Shown: positions 48,869 through 57,160 of the stretch, in pieces
Layout: every line of letters begins with the position of its first letter
How positions within the stretch are numbered: position 1 is the first letter of the stretch
Position numbers and translations under genes: made by a program
Notes under the pieces: generated by a model
What the model was told of the DNA's origin: nothing
What the model saw: the letters and a program-made list of their open reading frames with translations, nothing else
Databases searched by the model: none
Assembly (NCBI RefSeq): GCF_015561195.1
Contig: NZ_JADMSU010000001.1
Coordinates: 310,001 to 374,000, forward strand
Reading direction: 5' to 3'
Origin: Collinsella aerofaciens
GTDB lineage: Bacteria; Actinomycetota; Coriobacteriia; Coriobacteriales; Coriobacteriaceae
DNA: 64,000 nt

Positions 48869-50251
48869 CTACGCGGGAAGCCCGCTCAGGCGCTTGGACT
48901 CGTGCGCGGCGAGCGCAATGGAGATGATGCCGGTAATGGCATCGGCCACCACCAGGGCGATCCACACGCCCTCGACACCCATCATGTTGCCGAGGAGGTA
49001 CATAAGCGGCACCGAGCAGATCACATAGCGAAGCAGGCCGGTAAACGTGGCGACACCAACCTTCTCGACCGCCTGGAAATACATCGACATGGTCATGGCA
49101 AGATAGCCCAGGGCAACAGCCAGGATGACAGTACGCGTGGCGTTGGCGGCAACCTCAACGAGCGCAGGATCGCTGCCGGCAAAGAAGGCGCACACCGGAG
49201 TGGCGGCAAGCCAGAGCGCGACGGTGACCAGCGCCAGCGTCACAACCTGGTACTTAAGCGTGCAAGAGAGTGTCTCCTTAAGGCGCGCCCACGCCTTTGC
49301 ACCAGCGTTGAAGGCAGCGATGGGCTGCAGACCGTAGGAGAAGCACTGGGCAACCATCATGGTAATGTAGAGGATGTAGCCGTTGATCACGCCAAAGGCT
49401 GCGATGTAGAGCGAGCCCATGTCGCCGCCGAGCGAACCCAAAAGCGAGTTGGCAACGGTATTAAAGATAAAGGTCGCGCCCTGGACCAGGAAGAACGGGA
49501 AGCCGATCTTGAAGATCTGGCCGCAGATGGCGAGGTCGAGCTTAAGGTCGGCCAGGCTAATCTGGAGCTGGGACTTTTTGCCCCCGATGAACCAGAAGAT
49601 ACCGATGGCCCAGATACCGATGGAAAGCCCGTAGTACACGCCGGCGCCCATAACGCCAAACTTGAGCACAAACGTGGAAAGCGCGAGCCAGCAGATGGCG
49701 ACGATAGCCGAAACGGTCATGAGGTTGGCCTGGATCTGAACCTTCTCATCCACACGCATCACAGCGGTGATCATCTGGCCAATGACCGTGAGCGGCAGCA
49801 GCACGGCGAAGGTGCGCACGCCGGCAACGGTATCGGCCATGATGTCGGGCGTGGCGCCAAAGAATGCGCAGATGGGCTCGGTAAACACGGCCATCACCAC
49901 AGCAAGCAGCACACTCACGATCGTGGTAAGCCAAAAGCCCTGGCTAAAAGCCTTGCTTGCGCCCTTGATGTCGCCGGCACCCAAAAGGTTGCCCACCACG
50001 GCGGGCACGCCGGTGCCAAACAGGTTGCCAAAGGCCAGGTTGATGTACTCGACCGACATGATGATCGAGACACAGGCCAGGCCGTGGGCACCCAGGCCCC
50101 AACCCATCACGAGGCCCTCGAGGACCACCATGATGATCTGGGCGAGCATGCCCTGGCCGGTGACGATGGTGTACTTACGCACCAGGCCGGGAATCGGTTG
50201 GGAGGCGAGCTCGCGCTCCTCCTCCACGGCAGCGGTTACTTCTTCTGCCAT
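48869..50251 (-). CDS. MATE-family multidrug/sodium efflux protein
   Basis: This 460-residue protein has twelve hydrophobic segments in two similar halves. It has the MATE pattern GQGMLAQIIMVVLEGLVMGW, FGNLFGTGVPAVVGNLLGAG in the first half and QCFSYGLQPIAAFNAGAKAW in the second. It would export cationic compounds in exchange for Na+ or H+. The ATG at 50251 follows GGAAAGGGGAG. It lies 87 bases downstream of the amidohydrolase gene on the same strand. The polyamine setting raises export of polyamines or products as one possibility. Confidence 0.88.
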   Translation of the reverse strand: MAEEVTAAVEEERELASQPIPGLVRKYTIVTGQGMLAQIIMVVLEGLVMGWGLGAHGLACVSIIMSVEYINLAFGNLFGTGVPAVVGNLLGAGDIKGASKAFSQGFWLTTIVSVLLAVVMAVFTEPICAFFGATPDIMADTVAGVRTFAVLLPLTVIGQMITAVMRVDEKVQIQANLMTVSAIVAICWLALSTFVLKFGVMGAGVYYGLSIGIWAIGIFWFIGGKKSQLQISLADLKLDLAICGQIFKIGFPFFLVQGATFIFNTVANSLLGSLGGDMGSLYIAAFGVINGYILYITMMVAQCFSYGLQPIAAFNAGAKAWARLKETLSCTLKYQVVTLALVTVALWLAATPVCAFFAGSDPALVEVAANATRTVILAVALGYLAMTMSMYFQAVEKVGVATFTGLLRYVICSVPLMYLLGNMMGVEGVWIALVVADAITGIISIALAAHESKRLSGLPA

Positions 50252-50338
50252 TGTTCTCCCCTTTCCTTGAGAGAGTAGTGCTGAATGGATGTCAGGCGGC
50301 TGACAACTGGCACCAAGCCGCCCAATCAAACGATGGCG

Positions 50339-51967
50339 CTATGCCTCAAAGACCACCTTGCCGGCGATCATCGTGAGGGCCGCGGTAGCCTCGAGCACCT
50401 CGGCCGGCTCGCAATCAAAGAGATTGCGGTCGAGCACGCAGATATCTGCCTGTTTGCCGCACGCGAGCGTGCCGATGCGGTCCTCGGCATGCATGGCGTA
50501 GGCGCTGCCATAGGTGTAGGCGCGCAGAGCCTCGGCCATGGTAATGCGCTCCTGGGGGAACCAGCCCTCGGGGTTGGAGCCGTCCTCGAGCATGCGGAAG
50601 ACCGCGCCGTACACCTCCTCCATGGGCTCCAAGCCCACAACGGGGAAGTCACTGCCCAGGTGCACCACGGCACCGCTGGCAAGCAGGCTATGCAGGGGCC
50701 ACGAAAGCGCAGCACGCTCGGGGCCCACGGCATCGTCCTTGGCAAGGTCAGCCATATCGAGCAGCATGTGCCACGGCTGCATGCCAGGGCATATACCCAG
50801 CTCGGCATAGCGCGGCAGATCCTCGGGCTGAACCGTCTCGTTGTGCTCCATGGAGTGGCGACAATCCCGCTTGCCATGCAAGTGCTCGCCCTCCTCAAAA
50901 CAATCGAGCACAAAACGCACCGAGCGATCACCAATCGTATGGATGCGCGTGTCAACGCCCCATTCCTGCGCCCTGAGGATGGCAGCACGGATGCGCTCTG
51001 GCTCCTCCGCGGGCTCACCGCAGGTATCGGGCGCATTGCTATAGGGTTCAAGCATCCACGCGGTGTGGTCGGAGCACACGCCATCAAGAAACTGCTTAAA
51101 GCCGTGCCACTCCACCTGCGTACCCGGGAAGGCGTATTTCTCCTTGATCTGCTCGAGTGTTAAGGACTCGTTTTCGAACAGATCGGTGTACAGGAACACA
51201 CGCAACGGCAAGTCGCCCTTGGCATTAAGACCTGCCAACACCGCATACGGGTTTTCCATGCTCACAAACGTAGGATTGACCATGCCGACCGTAGTGATTC
51301 CCAGGGCATTGGCGCGCCGGGCGGTTTTTGCAAACGACGCGTCAACAACCTCGGGCGCTGGGTCGTAGACCTCGTCCATAAAGAAGGCGCCGGCGTTGTT
51401 GGAAAACACGCCCGTCAGATTGCCCTCGGCATCCTTAAGGATCTTGCCGCCTGCGGGATCGGGCGTCTGCGAAGTTACTCCCACCTTGTTGATGGCGCAG
51501 GTATTGGCACTAAAGGTATGCAGGTCAACCTGCTGCAGAAAAACCGGGCGGTCAGAGATGTACTCATCGATCATCGCGGCTGTGGGCATCTCGGGGACAT
51601 CCCACTGGAACTGGATAATCTGGCAGCCCAGAATCCACTCGTTATCGGGATGGTCGGCCGCAAACGCCACGACACGTTCCATCGCCATCTCAAAACTGGT
51701 GCAGTCGATGAGGTTGACGGCAAAATCGGGGTCGGTCATGAACGCGCCCTGGGCAAAATGCGTGTGCGAGTCGATCAGGCCGGGCATGACGAGCTGGTCG
51801 CCAAAGTCGCGCACCTCGGTATCGGGGCCGATAAACGGTGCCAGGTGGGCATCGTCACCGCAGGCAACGATTTTATCGCCCCGCACGGCAACGCCGCCCT
51901 TAAACGGCTCGAGCCCATCGCCGGTAAAGACGGCATTGCTCTTGATAACTACATCAGCCTTGTCCAT
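50339..51967 (-). CDS. Amidohydrolase of the YtcJ/AepA group
   Basis: This 542-residue metal-dependent hydrolase has the metal-binding PGLIDSHTHFAQGAF motif, a SAFMDEVYDP-type lid (NAGAFFMDEVYDP), HTIGDRS and a C-terminal LGSDFPVVGLEP motif with the catalytic Asp. Members of this amidohydrolase_3 group cleave amide or N-formyl bonds of varied substrates, so none can be assigned. The ATG at 51967 follows GAGGAGGCTC. It is followed by the MATE gene, and the 7TM LuxR-type regulator gene lies upstream on the same strand. Confidence 0.88.
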   Translation of the reverse strand: MDKADVVIKSNAVFTGDGLEPFKGGVAVRGDKIVACGDDAHLAPFIGPDTEVRDFGDQLVMPGLIDSHTHFAQGAFMTDPDFAVNLIDCTSFEMAMERVVAFAADHPDNEWILGCQIIQFQWDVPEMPTAAMIDEYISDRPVFLQQVDLHTFSANTCAINKVGVTSQTPDPAGGKILKDAEGNLTGVFSNNAGAFFMDEVYDPAPEVVDASFAKTARRANALGITTVGMVNPTFVSMENPYAVLAGLNAKGDLPLRVFLYTDLFENESLTLEQIKEKYAFPGTQVEWHGFKQFLDGVCSDHTAWMLEPYSNAPDTCGEPAEEPERIRAAILRAQEWGVDTRIHTIGDRSVRFVLDCFEEGEHLHGKRDCRHSMEHNETVQPEDLPRYAELGICPGMQPWHMLLDMADLAKDDAVGPERAALSWPLHSLLASGAVVHLGSDFPVVGLEPMEEVYGAVFRMLEDGSNPEGWFPQERITMAEALRAYTYGSAYAMHAEDRIGTLACGKQADICVLDRNLFDCEPAEVLEATAALTMIAGKVVFEA

Positions 51968-52282
51968 GTGAGCCTCCTCAGGCATCTTTGGTTGCAACGC
52001 GGACGCACCGCCCGCGTGGGCACTCGGTTGGGAGCGTAGCGCTCCCGCATCGGCGCGTGCCTACAAGCCGTGCTCGGACGTCTGTCCCGCGTCCGCGGCT
52101 TCGCGCTACACCCATTGATACACAGGGGCAAATCCGTGCCAAGGCCAGGGACCGCAAACGGTCAGTTTAAGCAGGTTTACACGCTTTACCTGCAGGTTTA
52201 TTGTCTGAGATTATTACCGCTTCATTACGCCCAACGGTATGGCCGCCCACACGGCAAGACCCGCATGCGAGGAAGAATGGGG
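51968..52282 (-). promoter_or_regulatory. Upstream region of the amidohydrolase gene
   Basis: This stretch holds no gene. GGGAGC-GTAGC-GCTCCC (52030-52046) is a small hairpin in the likely leader. GCAGGT and ACCTGC (52171-52193) flank TTTACACGCTTT and are followed by a second GCAGGTTTA. These could be a regulator site for the neighbouring LuxR-type proteins. Confidence 0.4.
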
Positions 52283-53275
52283 CTAGGAACGCCAAAAGGT
52301 ATCTATGAGGTCATCTCGGTTGGAGACACCGCTTTTAACGTAGATGCGATGCAAGTGCGCCTTGACCGTGCCAGGGCTGATGACCAACTCGCTGGCGATG
52401 TTTTGGGCGTCGTTGCCCTTCAGCAGCAGCGTGAGCACCTCCTGCTCGCGCCGCGACAGCTTATGGGCATCGGCATAGATCACCACACGCGATGCGAGGT
52501 CGTCCTCAGAGCTTGCGCTCTGGGCCGCCACGTCCTCATCGGCACGCGGATGACGGGCATACACACGCAGGATATGGCTAAACTGGCAAAAGAGTTGGAC
52601 CGCGCATACCACGAGCAGCACGTTTTCGGAGATATTGCGCTCGGACAGATACCACAAAAAGAGGCTGATGACGGGGTTTTGAGAGTCGGGGCGGCAGAGC
52701 AAAATCATGTAGGTGTCCTCGGCGATTACGCAAAACGCAAGAACGAGGGCCACCTTCCAAAAGAGCTTTGAGCGGTCGAGGTCGAGTTTCTCAACACGCG
52801 TGGCTCTGTACCGGTAATGCCAGGCGGCATAGGCAAGACATCCTACATTGCCCAGGTCACGCGTGAGCCAAAAGAGATACTGCTGCATCTCTCCGGCAGC
52901 GCCGCTGCGAGGCACCAGCAGCAATTGCAAGATTGAAAACGGCACGATAGCGAGTACGAGCATGCGCGACGTCGGCCTTTTGCGCAAGCGCGCAAACATC
53001 CACAGTACCACGCAGGCATAGATGGCAATACCGAGCTCGCAGCGCAGCAAGGGGTGCTGCAACGGCTCGCTAAAGGTAACGGCGTAGTCGTATTTGAGCC
53101 GATTGTACTCGTCAAAAAAGATGACTGACATATCGAGCATGTAGAGCAAAAAGCCCGCCGCGGCCACCAGGCTGTCGCGACGGCGCGTCATGAGCCAAAC
53201 CACCAATGCCACGGCACTGGTCACCAGAGCCACACCCATGATAATCGTGGTGTAGATATAGAACGCGAAACTCAT
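52283..53275 (-). CDS. Membrane-bound LuxR-type regulator, 7 TM helices, copy 1
   Basis: This 330-residue protein has seven hydrophobic helices in residues 1-235, with the loop motif YLSERNISENVLL before helix 7. A C-terminal GerE helix-turn-helix follows (KLSRREQEVLTLLLKGNDAQ, then ISPGTVKAHLHRIYVKSGVS). Seven-helix LuxR fusions are frequent in Coriobacteriia and should sense a membrane or external signal while binding DNA. It is a paralogue of the protein at 60138-61103, sharing CVIAEDTY and the SERN-SENV loop. GGGGAGG precedes the ATG. It is divergent from the small ORF at 53405. Confidence 0.88.
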   Translation of the reverse strand: MSFAFYIYTTIIMGVALVTSAVALVVWLMTRRRDSLVAAAGFLLYMLDMSVIFFDEYNRLKYDYAVTFSEPLQHPLLRCELGIAIYACVVLWMFARLRKRPTSRMLVLAIVPFSILQLLLVPRSGAAGEMQQYLFWLTRDLGNVGCLAYAAWHYRYRATRVEKLDLDRSKLFWKVALVLAFCVIAEDTYMILLCRPDSQNPVISLFLWYLSERNISENVLLVVCAVQLFCQFSHILRVYARHPRADEDVAAQSASSEDDLASRVVIYADAHKLSRREQEVLTLLLKGNDAQNIASELVISPGTVKAHLHRIYVKSGVSNRDDLIDTFWRS

Positions 53276-53343
53276 GCCCGCCTCCCCCTGTCTAGATGCT
53301 GTGAGGATGTTGACAGATTCTTTGCCGCAAGATTAGACTCACC

Positions 53344-53370
53344 GATTAAACGTACTGTATCGTTTAGATA
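53344..53370. promoter_or_regulatory. Palindrome between the 7TM-LuxR gene and the small ORF
   Basis: TTAAACG and CGTTTAG flank TACTGTAT (centre near 53356) in the 129-base divergent promoter region. It is a candidate binding site for the neighbouring regulator. Confidence 0.4.
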
Positions 53371-53404
53371 AACAAGCTGTGTCTCACCGATGAAAGGAGA
53401 TGCC

Positions 53405-53596
53405 ATGACACCGATCGCTCCGCTCAAGATGCTCGTCGCGCCCGCCGCCAAGGCCATCACCCGACTCGGTTCTTCCATGACCTACGACGATGTCCCCTGC
53501 GCCGTTGAGGCGCGTTCGGACAGCTGCCCCTACCTGGGCCACGTCCCCTACTTTGCACCCAAGCTCGCATCTGATCCCGAGCAGCGTGAGCAGTAA
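53405..53596 (+). CDS. Small protein of unknown function, 63 residues
   Basis: An excellent AAAGGAGATGCC site precedes the ATG. The product starts with a mildly amphipathic hydrophobic stretch (MTPIAPLKMLVAPAAKAITR) and has two Cys (positions 37 and 45), then a Tyr/Pro-rich part (CPYLGHVPYFAPKL). It matches no family I know. It is divergent from the 7TM LuxR-type gene and convergent with the permease gene, and so may be its target. Coding support rests on the ribosome-binding site and codon use. Confidence 0.55.
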   Translation: MTPIAPLKMLVAPAAKAITRLGSSMTYDDVPCAVEARSDSCPYLGHVPYFAPKLASDPEQREQ

Positions 53597-53631
53597 TCCA
53601 AGATGCATCTAGCACCGCACAACTCGCGGCG

Positions 53632-55041
53632 CTACTGTTTTGGTGCAAAGCGACCTGTCCCCCTTGTGCCAACGCCGGGATTGTCGATGCTGCGGCCGCG
53701 GCGCGATATGAGGCGCGAAACCTCGCCCAGCAACACGCCGATCACCACACCCATGAGAATGGGCAACTTTGACATCTCGGCGGGCGAGCTGTTAAGCGGC
53801 ACGATTGTCGCAACAATGGAAAGCACGAGCTCTACCACCGGCACCGCAAGCGCTACCGCAAGCACCTTGCCCTCGAAGGGCGCGCGGAACACACGTGGGC
53901 GGTCGTCGTATTTACGCAGGCGCCAAAACGCCGGGAACATCGGGATATAGCTCATGAGCAGAAAGACGACGTTCATCGAGAAGAAGACCCAAAAGACGTC
54001 GGAACCTTCGCCCAGCGGAATCTGAAGTAGCAGCACCAAGCTGGCAAAACAACCGTTAATGAGCGCCGAGCCGTTGGGCATGCCGGTCTTCTTGGACACC
54101 AGCGCAAAGGGACGTGGCATGTTGCCATGGCGCGCGGCATAGCTCGCCACGTTGTTGACGCCAAAACTCCAACAGATCATGTTGGCAAACAGCGTTACCA
54201 AAAAGGTCATGCCCACGATCATTGTCAGCGGGTGGCTGCGCCCCACCATGGCGCCGACCGCGTCCACAATGCCCGAATCGAGCGAAAGCTGCTCGGTGGG
54301 GACCGCGGCCCCAATGCCAACGCCACAGATGATGTAGATCGCCGCGATGGCAACGCCGCCGGCGATAACCGCCTTGGGGATATCACGCGACGGGTTTTTC
54401 ATCGTACTGGCAAAGGTCGCGACCACTTCGAAGCCCATAAAGTTGAACAAGATGATCGATAGGTACGTCAACGAATTGGTATCGCCCAAATCTGGAATGA
54501 AGGTCTTAAGCGACATGTCGTTGGCAAAGCCGTTATTGCAGGCAAACCAGATACCGACGATTCCCACCACGGCGGTAATGAGCACCTTGATGACGGCGCC
54601 GCCATCCATGACCCAATCGGCCTCGGCCACCGGCTGCATTGCCATGACCGTGACGCCCCACACAAAGGCAAGCTCGATGGCAATTCGGACCCCAAGCGAA
54701 AATTCGATGCCCCATACCGCATTGATGACACTGGGAAACATGCAGGCGATACTTGCTACCCATAGTGGAAAGTTGACCCAATAGCACCAGGAGCAGCGGG
54801 CGCCCCAACGGTCGCCCAAGCCCAGGCGAACCCAATCGTACAGGCCGCCCTCGGAATCGAACGCCGTACCGAGCTCGGCCACCACCAGGCCATAGGGAAG
54901 CAAAAACGTAATGATGAGGAAGATCCACCAGAAGAACTGCACGTTACCCATGGCAGATGCCGGAGCCGCCGCCTCGATGGTAAACACGACGCAGATAACC
55001 GAAAGGATGACCTCGATCAGGGAGAACTTCTTACCTGCCAC
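53632..55041 (-). CDS. APC-family amino acid/polyamine permease, copy 1
   Basis: This 469-residue protein has twelve hydrophobic segments and APC motifs: VILSVICVVFTIEAAAPASA, ELGTAFDSEGGLYDWVRLGL, FNFMGFEVVATFASTMKNPS and SRDIPKAVIAGG. It is closely similar to the permease at 57161-58600. Beside agmatine genes it is probably an agmatine/putrescine antiporter. It starts with GTG at 55041 after AGGGGGAGC. A hairpin with five T lies just upstream, and a small ORF overlaps its start. Confidence 0.88.
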   Translation of the reverse strand: MAGKKFSLIEVILSVICVVFTIEAAAPASAMGNVQFFWWIFLIITFLLPYGLVVAELGTAFDSEGGLYDWVRLGLGDRWGARCSWCYWVNFPLWVASIACMFPSVINAVWGIEFSLGVRIAIELAFVWGVTVMAMQPVAEADWVMDGGAVIKVLITAVVGIVGIWFACNNGFANDMSLKTFIPDLGDTNSLTYLSIILFNFMGFEVVATFASTMKNPSRDIPKAVIAGGVAIAAIYIICGVGIGAAVPTEQLSLDSGIVDAVGAMVGRSHPLTMIVGMTFLVTLFANMICWSFGVNNVASYAARHGNMPRPFALVSKKTGMPNGSALINGCFASLVLLLQIPLGEGSDVFWVFFSMNVVFLLMSYIPMFPAFWRLRKYDDRPRVFRAPFEGKVLAVALAVPVVELVLSIVATIVPLNSSPAEMSKLPILMGVVIGVLLGEVSRLISRRGRSIDNPGVGTRGTGRFAPKQ

Positions 55042-55213
55042 GGCACGCTCCCCCTACAGCAAAAAGGATGGCATCTGCACCGAAGGCGCAGCCCAAGGTA
55101 GGGTTGCAGGCCGCGTCACCGGTACAGGTGCCATCCCAAAGAGAAGAGAGGGTGCAATTGTTGGACCAACGCTCGCGGAACAGGCGCGTGTAGATAATGA
55201 TACGCTGGTACAT
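55031..55213 (-). CDS. Possible 60-residue Cys-rich leader ORF overlapping the permease start
   Basis: ATG at 55213 has GGAG five bases upstream. The product starts MYQRIIIYTRLFRERW and has a Cys-rich second half (WDGTCTGDAACNPTLGCAFG). It runs through an intrinsic-terminator-like hairpin (55066-55136) and ends 11 bases inside the permease gene. It could be a leader peptide for attenuation or a coupled small protein. It could also be a chance open frame in GC-rich DNA. Confidence 0.35.
   Translation of the reverse strand: MYQRIIIYTRLFRERWSNNCTLSSLWDGTCTGDAACNPTLGCAFGADAILFAVGGACRGR
55066..55136 (-). terminator. Attenuator-like hairpin before the permease gene
   Basis: GGATGGCA... (55066-55081) and its complement at 55121-55136 match at 14 of 16 positions. 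On the minus strand the stem is followed by TTTTT, about 25 bases upstream of the permease start codon. Confidence 0.5.
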
Positions 55214-55262
55214 AGATACTCCGATCAAACCGGTCGCGCTCGCAACCGGAAACTATCAGCAA

Positions 55263-55487
55263 TTGAATACGCGTCTGACCTGGGAAATTCAAGCGAACAA
55301 TTGGCCTAACCCGCAATAAATCCCAGATCAGACGCGTACTCAATCAAAGAGGCGGGCACTCCGAAGTGGAGGCAACGGAGTGCCCAAAGAAAAACCCAGC
55401 CGACCAAGACATCAAGTGACCAGACCATCAATGCCCCGAGATGGTCACGGTGCGATTCACCGACTGTCCGATTGATCGGCTGGGTTT
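55263..55487 (-). terminator. Run of hairpins beyond aguA copy 2
   Basis: Three stems are clear: TTGAATACGCG... (55263-55285) with 55321-55343, 21 of 23 bases; GGGCACTCCG/CGGAGTGCCC (55354-55385); and AAACCCAGCCGA/TCGGCTGGGTTT (55392-55487), followed on the minus strand by a T-rich run (TTTTTCTTT). The last is a likely terminator for aguA. Another imperfect nested stem spans about 55489-55577. No gene is convincing in 55214-55586. Confidence 0.5.
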
Positions 55488-55586
55488 CTGAGGTGCGGCA
55501 GATTCTCGTGAAAGAGGAGCGCCGCGTACTTTGGTACGCAAGCGACGAATGAACGGGAAGGTGCCGTGCCTCAGGAAGCCAGACAA

Positions 55587-56792
55587 TTACGCGGACGGCT
55601 CCTGCTGCGTAATGCAGTGGATGTTGCCGCCACCGAAGACGACCTGCTCGGACTGAACGCCGACGCACTTGTAGACGCCCTCGCCCCAGACCTCGTCGTA
55701 GATCTTCTGGAGCGTGTCGACGGCCAGCTGGTCGTTCTCGTCGCCGTACTGCGGGACGATAACGCCGTGGTTGGTCACGAGGTAGTTCATGTAGGAGGCG
55801 ATCAGCGGCTCGTCGGGGACGCGCGGCTCGGCGTTCTCGTCGGCGTCGATGGTGTCGCAGGAAGCCTGGTCCATGAACAGCGGGTTCACGGGCATGCAGA
55901 GCTTGTAGACCTTCATCTTGCGGCCCTTGGCGTCGACGGCGTTGGAGAGGGTCTCGTAGGCAGCGTGGCACTGCTCGTAGAACGGATACTCGGGATCGTC
56001 GGTCCAAATGCAGGCCATGACGCCCGGCGCGATGAACGTGGCGACGTCGTCGATGTGGCCGTTGGTCTCCTCGGGGTCGATGCCCTCCTTGACCCAGATG
56101 ACCTTCTCGACACCCAGGTAATCCTTGAGGTGCTCGTCCATGTAGGCGCGAAGCTCCTCGCTCCAGGGCTCAAACTTCTTGTGGTACTTGGGCCAGATGG
56201 ACTCGGGATCCTCTTCCTCCTCCAGAACCGCAGAGCAGGTGCGGCCCGGGGAAAGCAGGCACTGGTCGGTCACGACAAGGGTGCCCTCGCCGTCGACGGT
56301 GATGGAACCGCCCTCGAGGATCATGTCGTCGGGACGGTAGCGGCGGCAGCCGGAGAGCTCAGCCATCTTGAGGGCGATCTGCTCGTCCTTGTCCCACGGG
56401 AAGTACAGGCCGTCGACGAGGCCGCCGTAGGCGTTGAAGTGCCAGTGGTTGGCGCGCTTCTCGCCCTTGCCGTTGATGACGTAGGTGGCGGCAGTGTCGC
56501 GGAACCAGGCGTCGTCGGTGGTCATCTCGATGACGGTGACGTTCTCGTCGTTCTCGAAGACGGCCTTGCAGTTGGCGTAGTCGACCTGGTTGGCGCACAT
56601 ATAGACCGGGGTGAACTCGGAGATGGCGCGGGCGATGGCGGCATACTGCTTCTGGGCCGGCTTGGCGCCGTGGGCCCAGGTGTCGGTGCGGTGGGGCCAG
56701 CCCATCCACACGCGATCCTGCGGGGCGAACTCGGCGGGCATAAAGAAGCCGTCGGCCTTGGGGGTTGACTCGGACTCGGTGATCGTACGCAT
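55587..56792 (-). CDS. aguA: Agmatine deiminase, copy 2
   Basis: This 401-residue enzyme has the same motifs as copy 1: MRTITESESTPKADGFFMPA, DRVWMGWPHRTDTWAHGAKP, WFRDTAATYVINGKGEKRAN, HFNAYGGLVDGLYFPWDKDE and the catalytic Cys393 in GGGNIHCITQQ. It is 28 residues longer, mainly through an insert around LSPGRTCSAVLEEEEDPE. The ATG at 56792 follows TTTGGAGGAAA; the 55 upstream codons have no similarity to the family. It is transcribed after ptcA and permease 2 and lies before permease 1. Confidence 0.94.
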   Translation of the reverse strand: MRTITESESTPKADGFFMPAEFAPQDRVWMGWPHRTDTWAHGAKPAQKQYAAIARAISEFTPVYMCANQVDYANCKAVFENDENVTVIEMTTDDAWFRDTAATYVINGKGEKRANHWHFNAYGGLVDGLYFPWDKDEQIALKMAELSGCRRYRPDDMILEGGSITVDGEGTLVVTDQCLLSPGRTCSAVLEEEEDPESIWPKYHKKFEPWSEELRAYMDEHLKDYLGVEKVIWVKEGIDPEETNGHIDDVATFIAPGVMACIWTDDPEYPFYEQCHAAYETLSNAVDAKGRKMKVYKLCMPVNPLFMDQASCDTIDADENAEPRVPDEPLIASYMNYLVTNHGVIVPQYGDENDQLAVDTLQKIYDEVWGEGVYKCVGVQSEQVVFGGGNIHCITQQEPSA

Positions 56793-57160
56793 AAGATTTC
56801 CTCCAAATCGAACGATCGCTTGCTGCGGGCGGGTTACCCGCAGCCTAAAACCAAGAGATGGTAGGCGCCCGTTCCCCGGCAAAGGTCGGGGCGCCCGGTG
56901 CCGGTTTTCACGGAATCGCACCGGCAAGCGACGACGTAACCAAGTGCGCGGAGACAAAACGCACGAAGGATACGGAAGAGAGATTGGGGTGGGCGGTGGT
57001 TACCGGAGCTATCGCTCACACCCACCCCGGGGGAATGGTTAGCAAACCTGTCGCTTGGACACGCCTCCGAAGAGGCTAGAGTGCCCGGAGTCGGGAGCGA
57101 CAAGCCCGACGAAGCGCGCGTTGGTACACGAGGAGGGTTGGAGCCCCAGAACCGGGTGCT
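56793..57160 (-). promoter_or_regulatory. Structured gap between permease 2 and aguA copy 2
   Basis: There is no convincing gene. Stems visible include GGGGTGGG (56987 region) with CCACCCC (57020 region), CCGGTGC...GCACCGG near 56897-56930, and GCGGGTTACCCGC near 56827-56840. The density of GC-rich stems suggests transcript processing or attenuation. Stem positions are approximate. Confidence 0.4.

Noticed and set aside
55489-55577. A seventh member of the A-F hairpin family
   Set aside because: It is a nested hairpin, but lacks the GTCCT[C/G] and TGCGGA[A/G] internal-loop strands.
55306-56007. A 233-codon minus-strand frame overlapping aguA copy 2
   Set aside because: It is an Arg-rich alternative frame of aguA that continues into the hairpin region.
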